Positions 1-11,454 of a stretch of DNA of 64,000 nt are shown here, piece after piece. This DNA is from Cephalopachus bancanus. Taxonomy: Eukaryota > Chordata > Mammalia > Primates > Tarsiidae. The notes under the pieces are model-generated. The model had not been told where the DNA came from, ran no database searches, and was given only the letters and a program-made list of their open reading frames with translations. A program made the translations under genes and the position numbers. The stretch is from contig JAPVLO010000162.1 in the NCBI GenBank assembly GCA_027257055.1, positions 2,294,001 through 2,358,000 on the forward strand. The letters run 5' to 3'. Numbering within the stretch: position 1 is the stretch's first letter; every line of letters begins with the position of its first letter.

Positions 1-561
1 AGGCTCGCTACTTGGAGATGAAGGTGTAATAGAATGGATTATGGAGGAAAGAAAGACTAATTCAAATTTTCATTTTCTTCTATTTTATCCTTTCCAGTAG
101 AGCAAGTAGTCTTCAAATTGGGAAAGGGCAGGATAAGCAAAATGAATAATATGAAAAACTAATTAATTCCTAAGATAGATGAGATAACTGAAGATCTAGG
201 TGCTGCCAGTGCCCTAGGTGCAGATGGAGAGCTTCCTGGGTCGCAAAGGAATATGAAGACTTGATCCTGGGAGGGGGATTTTGCAAGCATATAGGGAACT
301 TCAGAGGAATCTAAAGATGGACAGATATCCAGATTTTCAACAAAAGTAGAAAGATTTTTGGAAGTTCAGAACAGCAATATTGATGTTAGTTAGGATGTTT
401 GCTTTAGAAAATAATTCAATCTTTTTTCATGAAGAAAATAAGCTAATGATACATATATTATACTAATTTAAACTCACCTTTGAGGATAAGGTAATCTTAT
501 TGATTGTTGTAGATGTTCTGTATTTTTATTTTATCAGAGTATTTCTTAAAAGCTCCAGAGT

Positions 562-595
562 TGTGTGTGTGTGTGTGTGTTGTGTGTGTGTGTGT
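562..595. repeat. (GT)n microsatellite, interrupted once
   Basis: About 17 GT dinucleotides with one TT interruption. It gives the minus strand a run of His-Thr codons, which explains an apparent small open frame there. Confidence 0.95.
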
Positions 596-1014
596 ATAAG
601 AATGTGAACTAATTGAGTGCACCATGAGGTAGATTTAGGTGAATTTGCAATAGATTGAGCAGTCATATTCACAAAGGGCCAATCCAGATGGAGGTCTCTA
701 GAACATTCCAGGGCCCTGACTTGGCTACATTCTCTACAGATCATTGAAAAAAATTAGTGGCTTTAGTGAAAACATAGAAAAATATGTTTTTCAAATTTTC
801 AGATAATGACAAATTGAATATTTCAATATGATTCCAAGGTTTATAAAACCTCTAGAGACTGGAACAATAGAAGAAAAAACAAAAGGAAGAAATGTAATGG
901 AGCTAAATATAAGATTCAACATTTATATTTGAAAAAAAGTCCCTAGAGCCAATGTAGAAAGTAGAGGTGTGACTTGACAGTAGACTATATAAAGAAAAGC
1001 TGGGGTTTGTGTTG

Positions 1015-1051
1015 ACCACACAGTTGGCTTGGTATGAGCCAACTGTGTGGT
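1015..1051. other. Perfect 15-bp inverted repeat (hairpin)
   Basis: The left arm 1015-1029 (accacacagttggct) is exactly complementary to the right arm 1037-1051, with a 7-nt spacer at 1030-1036. The flanks do not extend the pairing. There is no T-run, so it does not look like a terminator, and the stem is short for a microRNA precursor. Function unknown. Confidence 0.9.
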
Positions 1052-1504
1052 TCCTCTGCTGAAAAAAATTATAACAAATACCCAAAACCAAATACCCCAA
1101 ACCTAATGCAAGTACAAGCTGCATTAACAGAAAAGGAGTGTCCAACTCTCAGGAAGTAATAGTCTGACTGCTCTTCACTGGTAGACCACATCTTAAAAGT
1201 AATATTAATACTTTGAGGAGGGTCAGCCAAGATGGTCTGGAAACCATGTGATGTGAGAAGCCTGGTGAAGAAAAGGAGTCAGGGACACCCTTTCCATCTA
1301 AGAATATTTTAGGGGATGTTATGTAGAATAAAATCATTATCCTGTTGTATTGGGCACAAAAAAGGATACAATAGATGTACATTTTAGCTAAATATAAACT
1401 AAATGCTTTTTATTTTGAACTACTCTTGCTATTCAACATGTTATTGAACTTTTTTAGGATGTAGTTGACTTCCATTATTAGAAGTGCTCAAAACAGAATT
1501 TGTT

Positions 1505-1605
1505 TGACAGTTCTTGAATAAGCACTTTTTATGTGTTAGACACTGTTCTAGGTGCTGAGGATAGACTGAGATAGTGGAGACTGAGATAAAAAATGAGTTG
1601 TCATT
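1505..1605 (-). mobile_element. L2 LINE 3'-end fragment, antisense
   Basis: The text around 'gacactgttctaggtgctg' is the reverse complement of the L2 3' terminus (cagcgcctagcacagtgcctgg type). Strongly diverged. Confidence 0.6.
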
Positions 1606-1639
1606 GGCAGAGAGTAAACCACTTCATGACAATGGTATT

Positions 1640-2480
1640 TTCCCTTAGTCCTGGAATTCGGGCTTCGGCTTGGGACTGGGGACTGGAAGAATTAAGTGTC
1701 CTTCTTTCAAGGCATTGCTGGCCAATGGACCAGCCCTCTTGCAGTCCTTCCTGAGAGACACTGGGTAAGAAGCAGCCTTACCACCAAACCCACTGTACCA
1801 GGTAGTATAAGAAGAAGGCTGAGAGGGGTGGGCCCTTTGGGGAGTGCATTTTCAGAGCCCATCTCTTCCCTTCCCTCCCCATGAAGGAGAGAAAGGAAGT
1901 TCTCTTTCCTGCTTGGAGCCAAGGGAGCAGGGCTCTTAGGGAACCAATACTGGGGGTGCTTCCAGAATGGTGGTCTAACATCTCATTCCTTGGCAGAATC
2001 ATAGGACTGTTTTGATGCTGGTGCAGGGATAGAGAGAGAAGAGTTTTGAAGAGTTTTCTTGGAGCCTAACAGTAAGGCTTGCTGTTCTTTTCCATCCTTG
2101 GCTCCTCTCTAAAGATAAAAATTGAGTGTTTGACTTGTATGTACTTGAAGATGAAGGAAGATGTGTCTAAAGCTAGATCCTGTAGGTCCCCTGGCAGAGC
2201 CTAGGTCAGGGGTGTGTGGTGCGATTGGGAAGATGGGGTAGTCTTTACCTCATCCATGTTCCAACACCTCTCTGGGGGGGACGCAAGGAGACCCAAGATG
2301 TCAGAGTGACCCCACTTATCGGCATTGGGAGAGTGGCCGAGGTGCAGGAGCTGGACCAAGGTTTGGTGCTCTCAGTTTAGGGAAAGGCACTATCATGGCC
2401 ACTTCCCTTGAAGGGCAGGAGAGAGGGCTGCCTCTAGAAAACCCCACTCTTTACCTCAGCAGATTTCAAGACCATTCTGA
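1640..2480. other. GC-richer block of unknown identity
   Basis: About 840 bases are clearly richer in G+C than the neighbours, with G-runs and pyrimidine runs. Open frames of 60-74 codons exist on both strands but none resembles a known protein. It ends near an 'aataaaa' at about 2485, just upstream of an L1 tail. It could be an old 3'-UTR-type retrocopy, an exon-bearing segment or simply unique sequence. Confidence 0.35.
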
Positions 2481-2544
2481 ATTAAAATAAAACACTGAAG
2501 ATCTTTTATCACCAGGAACATAGAAAGAATCTCTTCAGTGCTGA

Positions 2545-2697
2545 CAATGGGGCAGATTGTGTGTGTGTGGGGGGTGGGTGTGCTTGAGCATGCATGCAAG
2601 GGGGGCAGAGTGTATATAAGAACTCTCTGTACTTTTCACTCAATTTTACTTTGAACCTAAAACTCTAAAAAATAAAGTCTATTAAAAATAGTACCTA
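2545..2697 (+). mobile_element. Ancient L1 3' end (L1M-type), sense
   Basis: The terminal text (ctgtacttttcactcaattt, then 'gaacctaaaactctaaaaaataaagtctatta') matches the 3' UTR of old mammalian L1M elements, with a polyadenylation signal and A-rich tail. Strongly 5'-truncated; the left limit is uncertain. Confidence 0.75.
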
Positions 2698-2992
2698 GGA
2701 CTGGGCGCGGTGGCTCATACCTATAATCCCAGCTTTTTGGGAGGCCAAGGTGAGAGGATTGCCTGAGCCCATGGGTTCAAGACCAACCTGGATAACTCGG
2801 CGAGACCTCATCACTACAATAAATTAAAAAAATTAGCTGGGCTTGGTAGCACGTGCCTGTAGTTCCAGCTACTTGGAAGGCTAAGGTGGAAGGATCGCCT
2901 GAGCCCAGCAGGTCGAAGCTGAGGTGGCTGTGAGCGTGTCACTGCACTCCAACCTGGGCGACAGAGTGACACTCCTACTCAAAAAGAAATAA
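2698..2992 (+). mobile_element. Alu dimer, older tarsier-type
   Basis: A full-length left and right arm begins 'ctgggcgcggtggctc' and has the linker 'acaataaattaaaaaaatt'. The right arm ends 'cctactcaaaaa'. It lies directly against the L1 tail and has no clear target duplication. Confidence 0.9.
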
Positions 2993-3955
2993 AAGTAGCT
3001 TATCTGATGAGGAGGCTTCCTATCTCCCAGAATCACTTAGAATTGATATGATTTTAATTGTTACATTTCAGCAACTCTAGTGGCTTCTATCGAGAGCAAA
3101 CTTGGCGTCTCTATTTCTCACAATGATAAAGATGTAGCTAAATTGAGATAATCAAGGCTGCTTTGGACCAGCTCTCTTGTGAACTGTCTTCAGACAGGAT
3201 ATTGACTGTCAGTGAGTTGTGCACAACTTGCAAGAACAAAAGGAAGTAAATAGTGACGATATGGGGTACACCAAGGAATGTTTGCATGTGTGCCCACCAT
3301 AGTACTTGTCCATACTAAGCACCCATTCCACGTGGGTCATATGGATGGATGAACAAATGGACTAGTGAACTACCAGAGAGACAGCTTTAGACCCCTAAAC
3401 TATCATGGGGTGGAGCTAAAACACTGCATGTTGTCGAGGAGGAGGATGGGGGAAATATTGTCATATCCCAGTAGTCAAAAAAAAAGAATGTTTCTTCCTT
3501 CGTGTAGCTCTTCTCCTGGGTGTGGTGCATGAATTGAGAGGAGAAGAGGGAGGAAGTTGACGGAGATAATGAAAAGCAGTGTGTAGAAAGAATAGATTTT
3601 ACTCCCCTCTCTAACAGAAGGCCCTGTAGTCTAGCCTGTGCTGTGGAAAGGGAAGAGATTCGATTTGAGTCAGCTTGGAGATGGGTATTTTAAAATGAAT
3701 CAAGCCAAGTCTTTAAATACCAACGTGGAATTGCTCTCAGGCTCAGGTGACTGGAAAAGTTTAGATTTTTCTGCAGAAGAGGGAGTTGACATGATACTGT
3801 TAGGGGAAGTGGTTTTATGTTTATGTCCCAACCAGTGGTGATTTCCCCATACATTGGTGATATAAGCAAAAGAACAACAGGAAGCCATCAACAAGAAATA
3901 CCTATCCTAAACGTATATGTAAAAAACAAACAAACCAAAAACCCAACAACAGGAA
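2993..3955. other. No feature recognised
   Basis: Mixed-composition sequence. An open frame of 67 codons at 3638-3841 has no recognisable family. No repeat was identified by eye. Confidence 0.4.
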
Positions 3956-3959
3956 GAAG

Positions 3960-4330
3960 TGATGGAAATAAAATGGAATAAGTGAGAGAGTATTAAGGGG
4001 GAGAGGGCAGTGGAGTGGGATGGGAGAGCATTTTCTCCGTAGACTGTGGTGAGGTTGCCCTGAGGAGGTGGCCTTTGAGCTGAAGCCTGCACAAGAAGGG
4101 ACTCACCATATGAAGATACGAGTGAGTTCTGTAGGCAAAAGCAACAGCAGGTGCGATGGTGGTGAGGTGGGATCTTGGCTGAGGCCAGGAACTTGAAAAA
4201 GGCCAGTGTGATGTGAAGGAGGAGGGAAGTCTCGGTACAAGATGGGGCAGGAATGGGTTTCTGGAAGACCTTGGAGGCCACCGGACAAAGTTTGCATTTT
4301 ATTCTTAGTGTGAATTCTTTGGAGGGGATG
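3960..4330 (-). mobile_element. L2 LINE fragment, antisense (ORF2 3' part)
   Basis: On the plus strand it reads 'gaggtggcctttgagctgaagcctg', then 'aaaaggccagtgtgatg' and 'catttt attcttagtgtg'. That is the reverse complement of the L2 ORF2 C-terminal region. Diverged with small indels. Confidence 0.7.
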
Positions 4331-4374
4331 GAGATGTGGGCTCCTGGATGAGGTGGGATCCAAAAGACCCTGGA

Positions 4375-4925
4375 GTATATTTATAAAAATTGTGTATTTA
4401 TTCTTACATGTTTAAACTTCAGTACTTCAAAGTACTCTCCGTTTGATGCAATTCACCTATCCAGATGCTTTTTCCATGACTCAGAATAGTTTTTGAACCT
4501 GTCAATTTTGATGCCTTTTAGTGCTTCTGCCATTTTTTGTTTTACCTCTTCTATTTCAGCAAAATATTTTCCTTTCAGGATTTCTTTCATCCAGGTAAAT
4601 AAACAAACAAAAAAAAGTCACTCGGGGTGAGATTGGAATAATAGGGAGAGTGGATGTGGGGGCCATGCCATTTTTGTTTAAAACGGTAGAATACTCAGCG
4701 TGGTGTGGGTAGTTGTGCTCATAAACCACCCATCATTAAATGAGCAAATGTGTTGAAAGAATCTAAAAAAAAATTTTTTTAACTGAAGCTGAACATAGGC
4801 TCTCACAACATTAACTGGTCTACTGATGCTGATGGGTTCCTAGAACAATTACCTAGCAGGGGAAGCCTGTATTACAAAGGGCCACCCTCCAAAAAATAAT
4901 TTCTTATTTTTTGGGGGGGATCCCC
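4375..4925 (-). pseudogene. Decayed mariner-family DNA transposon, antisense
   Basis: On the minus strand, the text near 4440-4420 translates as the mariner transposase C-terminus (a G-E-Y-F-E stretch). Upstream blocks around 4455-4680 read like the antisense of the rest of the mariner transposase C-terminal half. The frame is broken by stops and indels. A strong inverted repeat at 4885-4918 lies near the far end, where a mariner terminal repeat would be expected. The family (MARNA/HSMAR-like) is not settled. Confidence 0.6.
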
Positions 4926-5185
4926 TTCGTATGTGTTAAAAAGATATTTTGAGTGCTGTTTGGAAAATGGAGAGGACGGGCAAGCGTGAAAACACAGAGA
5001 TCATTTCAACACAGCCAACTCTATTTTCTGACTAACATATTAAAATCTCAATTGTTGTTGTCATAATTAATGATGAATACGGAATAGCCCCAGAAAACAG
5101 TGGAAACTCCTGATGGCGAATGTTGGACAAGTCACTTTCTCTCTCCCTCAGTTTCACAGCAATTGTAAAATAATTGCTGTTAAAA

Positions 5186-5310
5186 TATTAACAGCTGCCA
5201 TGTTCTGAGTGCTTACTAAGTGCCATGACCTGGGCCTGGCATATTAATTAATCTTACCTTATTTAATCCTCACAAGAATATGTACCAGTAATACTCTAGA
5301 AGAGGTGGCA
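5186..5310 (-). mobile_element. MIR SINE fragment, antisense
   Basis: The order 'gagtgcttactaagtgcca', 'ggcctggcat', 'ttatttaatcctcacaa' is the reverse complement of the 3' half of the MIR core. Confidence 0.65.
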
Positions 5311-6440
5311 GCTGTTAATAGCCAAATATAACACTTGACAAGCTATCAGTTTTGTCAAGCAAATGATTAGCAGTGCAGTGATTTAAAACCAATTCCATAT
5401 TTGACTAAATTCCATCTTTTTAAAAAACCACTTTATTTACAGACCTAGCCTTGGAGAAAAGACTTTAATATCAAAAGTAACATTTGAAATATTCTTCTCT
5501 AGATGGAGAGATATTTTGAAGTCACAGGCAATGTCAGGAATACATCGCAGAAAAATCACACGATCATTCTCAAAAAAGGTCCTTCAGGTGATATGGTTTT
5601 TAATATTCTGAAATTTTATGTTATATAGAAAAACCACATTGGAACCCACTATTTATGGATGGGCTCACTTTAATGAGCAAACAAGATTCCATGAAGCTGT
5701 GTAAACACTGAAGGGAAGGATGGCCATGAATTTAAAATTGGAAATTTTTGTCAGCCCAAGGAGATTTCTTTTTTTTTTTTTGGTCTGTCTCCATGAATTC
5801 AGTTTTACAGTTTTTACTTGATGAAATGATCAAAGCCTTTTGCCTCTAAGCTAACATTCCTTTGAAATGTAAAATTAATAGTTTAAACTTAAAGGAGAAA
5901 TAATCATGGTTTTAAGTTTCAGAATATGACTAACTGTTGTGAATATTTGGGGAAAGAAATTTCTCTTTAAATATAAGTACCCAGGTTTGAGCATTAATCT
6001 ATCCCTTTTATGTACTGGTGGAAAGTAGTCTGAATGTTTGTCCTTTTTGCATAGATAATGTGTGATTCCATGAACAGCAAGAGGACTCTTGGCACTCATT
6101 GTTAACAAAGACTTAAAATATGTTTTACCCTAATAATAAACTACTACTAATGGATAAATAAACACAATTTTATAAACATTTAAATTTCATTCTAAATAAA
6201 GAAAAAACACCCTTGATAAAAGAAGACAAAGCCTGGTATGAAGAAAACATCTTGGAAAGCCACAGTACTGCTAAAAACATAACAGAAGAAGTATCCTTTC
6301 TGAATATTAAAATGAAAAAGAGCCCCATGAGTGAAAGTGTGCGGCTACTTCATAAATGCTAGCACATGCAAGAGTAAAGAGCACAGGTGGTTTCTAGAAA
6401 GTCAACTGATCTATTATTGGGTTATAGCCATAAATCGAGC
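5311..6440. other. AT-rich sequence, nothing recognised
   Basis: No repeat, RNA gene or convincing reading frame was seen. It contains short homopolymer runs such as the T-run near 5769. Confidence 0.4.
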
Positions 6441-6444
6441 ATTT

Positions 6445-6595
6445 TGCTAGGATTTAAGCATATGTTGTCATAATATACATATTATTCCCATTTTATAGAT
6501 GGAGAAACTGAAGCTTAGAGCAATTAAGTTGGCAAATAAGGCTTTGAACTCAGGCCGCTATGCTACACAGCCTTTTAGGTATTGTAAAAGGCTGT
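6445..6595 (-). mobile_element. MIR SINE fragment, antisense
   Basis: 'attcccattttatagatgga', then 'gaaactgaagcttagagcaattaag' and 'ctttgaactcaggccgc' is the reverse complement of a MIR core. Confidence 0.75.
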
Positions 6596-6599
6596 AAAA

Positions 6600-9390
6600 T
6601 TTAGGTGATTGGTGAAACAAAATGACTAGAAATATTCTTTCATTAAAATCAATGGGATTTGATTGATTAGTAAAACGTATTCTCAGTCACTGATGTCTTT
6701 CTTTCTTTTATAGTTCATATATTTTTTCCTAGAAGACACAATCTTGGAAATGGTGAACTTGACTTATTCTTACTTACTTTTTGGCCTCAGACTAAATCTT
6801 GAATTCTTCCTCCATTCCTATCTTTCCCCATGCCTTTCATTTCCTTTCACTGACAAGGATGTGTGGGTGACCAACCTACAGTGCTTTGGGTTGGGTAAAG
6901 AGTCACTTTTTTTTTTCCATTTTGACCTTTCCAGTAGAAGCTTGATAATATATTAAATACTTCTCCATTTATAAATGAATGAAACTTTAGAGTAATCTTT
7001 CACAATATCTGGAACATACTTATAGACCACATTGGAACTATACTTGAAGAACTACTGCTTCCAAGATTACTTAGAATTCAGATATTTACCATGTAGTGAC
7101 CTATAAGCCATCATAAAATTTATGTCAAAAAAGAAGAAAAGCAACACCATCAGTGCAGAGCAAGATCATTATTGGTTTTATTCTAAGCAGAGCCAGACAG
7201 TTCTAACTATGAATTACTATTGTGTTTGGGCTATGGAGCCAATTACTTCCTAGGCAGAAATGTTAGAACTGATAAGAGAAGTTTTAATATTGTTACCAAT
7301 GATTAATTACCTAAAACATAGGACTTAGGTTTAGATGATAGATTGCTTTTTCAGCATTCAAATCTTTTATAAAATGGAAATAGAAGGAAACAGAAATTTA
7401 AGAAATACTCCAGTCAGGGAGCTAAAAATTGCTTATATCTTTTCATTGTATTTTGCAGTATCCTTCCTAAACTGCAGCTAATCTTGTATTTACTATCTTA
7501 AAAATGGTTGGATTTAGTCCAACAAACTTAATAATTGAAAGTTATTACTTGTGTGGCTAAATTAGTCTTTTTTCTAAGAAATGTTTTGTGTCCTGTTTTA
7601 AAATACCATGGCAAGTAGTGAACTTTCTAGTGATATCATTGTTGTATCTTGTCTTTTTCTAAGTTAAGTCTACTTAGGAATATTTACTTTAGATATAATT
7701 TCACAGAATTAGAAGATCTATCACTTTGACTCATTGATTGAACTGTCAAGTCAAATGAATTGACTTAACATTTTTATTTTATACCACCTACAGTTACATA
7801 GTTGTAATGACTAAATTGGCCAGTAAATGTAGTGAACTTGCTGGAAGTTAGTATCACAGTTGGCACTTTTATTACTAGAAAACCAAAAATTATCAAGGAG
7901 AGGAAATATGTTTAGGTTTAGGTTTATTGTATTTCCCTAGAAGTTTATTTCTTTAAACAATTCTCCCTCTGCCATACTGGCCTGAGGTCCCTAGAGGAAG
8001 CATTTAAGGAGGTATGGGACACCCTTGAACCTAAGGGTAGGGGCAGGGTTTTGGTGAAAAATATTCCTGGCCACAGCCCCCTGTAGTGTGGAAGCCAAGA
8101 TTTCAGTCTCTCTGTTTCTCCTGATCTCCATCTCTGTCTCTTTCTTCTTTAAATAATAATTGCTGTATTTGCAATACTTGTGAATGTGAGTGTAAGTGGC
8201 TTTCTCCTATAGCAGCCTTTTGAAAAATGTGAAGCTGTTATTCCTTGTAAGCATTTAGAACTGAAGTGGAAAGAAAAGAAAGTGTTGGCAATTGTACATC
8301 ACACAATTGCTTATCTCTTTTTCGGTAATGTACTGTTCAGTACAGTGTACATTCCCTTAGGAAGCTCTGTGGAATTGCCCTTTCTTCCACTTAGCACAAG
8401 AGCTTTAATTTCCTTCCTGTATCTACTCTGAATGATAATTGGACATGGAGATTCTTGTTTCCTGATTTATGATGATGATTAGGGCAACAGAGGAATAATA
8501 CAAATTTGGCCACTCTCACATAAAGTAAAACAAAAAGTACTCAGAATAATTACCAGGCTAGGTCATGATGGTTTTTCTCCCCACCTTCCTAGGAGGGAAC
8601 CAGTGAGGAATCACATTTGTATTAACAAACAAACAAATGAATTGACATTTTTGAGACTGGCCAAGAAAGCATTTCCATTCACACGTAGTTTCTGCAGGAA
8701 AAATATGAATTATAAGTATTCCTAAATATCACTTCTGTTTTGTCACTAGTGTTCTACTTGTGAACGTTTTGCTCTCAATGTCCCTTGCCTGCCAGACTGC
8801 CCTAAAAGAAATGAAATAGAAAGACAACTCACCAGGGAGATGACGATTGGTGAGGGACTCTCCTCTACTCTCTCCTAGGGGAGATGTTTGCTTTATTTCT
8901 GTACTGGCTTAAGGTGAGGGAGGCAGACAGCTGTGGATGTAAGGGTCACAGGGGGATGATAGCAGGGTGGATTCATCAGGAAGCATCACTCATGCTTAAT
9001 CCCTCTCTGCTCAGGGCTGGGCCCAGGCATATGACCCACAATGGATCTTTAGGAAAAGGAGGATGATTCCTCAAAGTTCTTTTCTAGTGTAGTTTTGCGA
9101 TTACCTAATACTGATTTAGCATTCTGAAAATGAAAACAATCCATAACATATTCTTTTTATGGTCTGCATGCTCTTCCAGTAATGGATGTAATTGATTTAT
9201 ACCTTCCCTACTTGAGTGTCTGTATGTTTATAATCTTTGCCTCAGAATTTAAGTAGAAACGCTCTTTTCATGTTGCACTTAATTAGGTTGAAATCCATTT
9301 TACTCCTGTTAGTGAAAATTTCTCAAATGCGGTTCATTGTAGAGAGAGGGCAAAAGAGAATGGAGAGAATGTGTGCAGAGTGCTCACAGT
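6600..9390. other. Long AT-rich stretch, nothing recognised
   Basis: About 2.8 kb without an identifiable repeat or gene. The small open frames lack protein-like features. Unique sequence of this length in a repeat-dense window could hold conserved non-coding elements, which cannot be judged from one genome. Confidence 0.35.
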
Positions 9391-9394
9391 GGTG

Positions 9395-9565
9395 TAGGTA
9401 GGCCTTTGTGCTTGTTGCATTTGTTTATAAAGGATCTCATTTAGTACTCACAAAATATAGATATTCAGGGAATTGAAGCCCTGACAGATTGGGTAGCTTG
9501 CTTCAGGTAACACAGTTAACTTTCAGTAGAGATAGGACTCAAATCCCAAGGTTTGGGCTTCAAAG
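9395..9565 (-). mobile_element. MIR SINE fragment, antisense
   Basis: 'ggatctcatttagtactcaca', 'gaattgaagccctgacagattggg', 'aggtaacacag' and 'aggactcaaatccca' follow the antisense MIR order. Confidence 0.7.
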
Positions 9566-9569
9566 CTAC

Positions 9570-10255
9570 ATCAGATTGGACACACTGTATGGTGAAATGT
9601 GTGCTACAGTGGACAACATTATAGAATGTGCCAGTGTAATGATCCTTGGTGTTTACAATAGTTGTTCAAGCTGGGCAGAGCTGATTTTATATCTCCTGCA
9701 AAATGGCAGTGTCATGACAAATCAATGTGTATAATTAGGGAAAAGGAAAATGTTAGAAATCTATTTATCCTTAAATAATTAAAAAGGCATTGGTCTTCTG
9801 CCAAATTGACATACATTTTTGGAATTAGAGACTAAGATACTCCTTTATATGCTATTTATGATAAATAATGCCATTTAAGTACCTAACCACTTGTTGCAGC
9901 ACATGACTGGGCTTTTAGAAGGGCATTCCCAAGATGGTCTTGAGCAGTGTAGAAAAATGATGAAAGTTTTCTTTTTTTAAGAAAATGTTAAGACGTGACG
10001 ACTATATGTCTTTAAATTTATCAGTTTTCTGTAGTTTAAAGGTAAAATTTTTTCAAGGGATAACATTTACAGTTCCAGCTCATTATCCTAAATAAGGGAA
10101 TATACTTATTGTATAGCTTGATTAACCCATGGATTTGGACAATAACAGTGTCTATATTGACCAGGACTTGAATTGATTTTTTTATCCCTATTTCTGTCTA
10201 TGCCATCACTACTTTGATCACCTCCTTAACAGTCAACTCTTTCATTCCACCATAA
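9570..10255. other. Nothing recognised
   Basis: AT-rich sequence with no identified repeat or reading frame. Confidence 0.35.
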
Positions 10256-10257
10256 CC

Positions 10258-10680
10258 CTGTATCAATTTGGGGTTGTGTTTGACTTCAGGTAACAGAATC
10301 TGGTCTATATGGCTTAACTCAAAGGGATTTTACTTTTCTCACATAGCAAAAAATGACAGGTAAACACTCTGGAATTGATACAGTGGTTCCAGGATGCCAT
10401 CAATGTTTGAGGTATTCTCTATTTTTCAGTGTGTCTTCCTTAGTACATGGTTTTTATTCTTGCGGTCACCTCACATTACAAGATGGCTGGTTCATTTCCA
10501 ACCTGTATTATATTTCAAGGTAGAAAAAATAAAAAACAAAAACAGATGTCAAGTGGGAAAGGGCTTTATTGCTATTGGGAAAGCAATATTCTCTGGAAAT
10601 CTCCAACTTATGTCTTATTGGTCTGAATTGTCGTAAAGTCACCCCTAGCTGCAAGGGAGGCTGGAAAAATTAGTAATTTA
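10258..10680 (+). repeat. Ancient mammalian interspersed repeat, family not assigned
   Basis: It shares a block order with 36310-36770. Both have a 'gg.ttttacttttctcacatag' or 'aaaggcttttattcttgcatctag' opening, an 'agatggctg'/'catggttatg' centre, and a 'tcattggcc.gaa.tgtgtcac..' tail. Here the tail reads 'cacccctagctgcaagggag'. Both run on the plus strand. I recognise the phrasing as a common old mammalian repeat but cannot name the family with confidence. Confidence 0.5.
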
Positions 10681-10964
10681 GCTGAGTTCATGTTAAATTA
10701 AAAAACTTAGGGTTCTATCAGTAAGTAGAACTGGTGAATAGGTTTTGGGTAGACAGTTAACAATGTCTGCCCAAACTTAACCCCAACCTTGAACTTCCTA
10801 CTTATGCTTGGCTTTGGGACTAGTGTGAAAAATACAGGAATAAAGAAGAAAAGGAGGGCTTTTAAAGATTGCCAGGGGCCTCTTTATTGCTCTACACTGG
10901 GTATTTTTCTCTTCTTTTCCTTAGTGTTTTGATGTTTCTGTGTCTTCTAACTTTGGTGATTACT

Positions 10965-11000
10965 TTTCAGTATTAGTATTAGTATTAATATTAGTATTTT
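10965..11000. repeat. (TATTAG)n-like short tandem repeat
   Basis: Four to five imperfect copies of tattag/tattaa. The last copy forms the left target duplication of the adjacent L1 tail. Confidence 0.8.
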
Positions 11001-11082
11001 AAAAAATTATTTTAAAGATGTGGGGTACAATTGAGGGTTAAGTATACAAATGTTCATTATGTAGGTACCCTTGGTGATGAAA
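11001..11082 (-). mobile_element. Short 5'-truncated L1 tail, antisense, with TSD
   Basis: Only the last 80 bp of the L1 3' end are present (plus strand: 'gatgtggggtacaattgagg'). The same end closes the large L1 near 22.55 kb and the insert at 58.8 kb. It is flanked by attagtatttt at 10990-11000 and 11083-11093. Confidence 0.8.
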
Positions 11083-11294
11083 ATTAGTATTTTTTGTTAC
11101 TTTTTTGCTAGGTAGTGTAATTTTCTTAAGGTAACCTTCCCTGGCACTCCAGACAAGGTCAGGCATCCCCATCCTCTTTTACATATTCCCCAGCATCTGG
11201 ACCTTGTTTATTTTATTTTAATTTGTCTGCTTGTTTTTGTTTTTGAGCATTTATCACAATAGTACTTATTTGTGTGTGTTTGTGTGTTATTTGT

Positions 11295-11452
11295 ACAATG
11301 TCTTGCTGTCTTCTCCACTAGATTATAAACTCCATAAAAGCAGAAACCATGTTTATTTTGCACCTGTATGTCCCTCCTCATCCTAGTGTCTAATATGGTA
11401 CCCAGCACAGAGTGGGTCTCAGCTAATATTTATTAAACAAATTAATAATGAA
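11295..11452 (+). mobile_element. L2 LINE 3' end, sense
   Basis: 'ccactagattataaactccataaaagcagaaacc', then 'acccagcacagagtgg' and a 'tatttattaaacaaattaataatgaatgaatg' end is the canonical L2 3' terminus. Confidence 0.85.
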
Positions 11453-11454
11453 TG

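Larger units (their letters stand above)
1..1500. other. AT-rich sequence, no gene recognised
   Basis: No exon, RNA gene or repeat family is recognised in this stretch, apart from the GT microsatellite near 562 and the hairpin at 1015-1051. Open frames are short and of low-complexity composition. Confidence 0.5.

Noticed and set aside
7905..7925. Telomere-like (TTTAGG) repeats
   Set aside because: Only two to three units in an AT-rich context; not a telomeric array.
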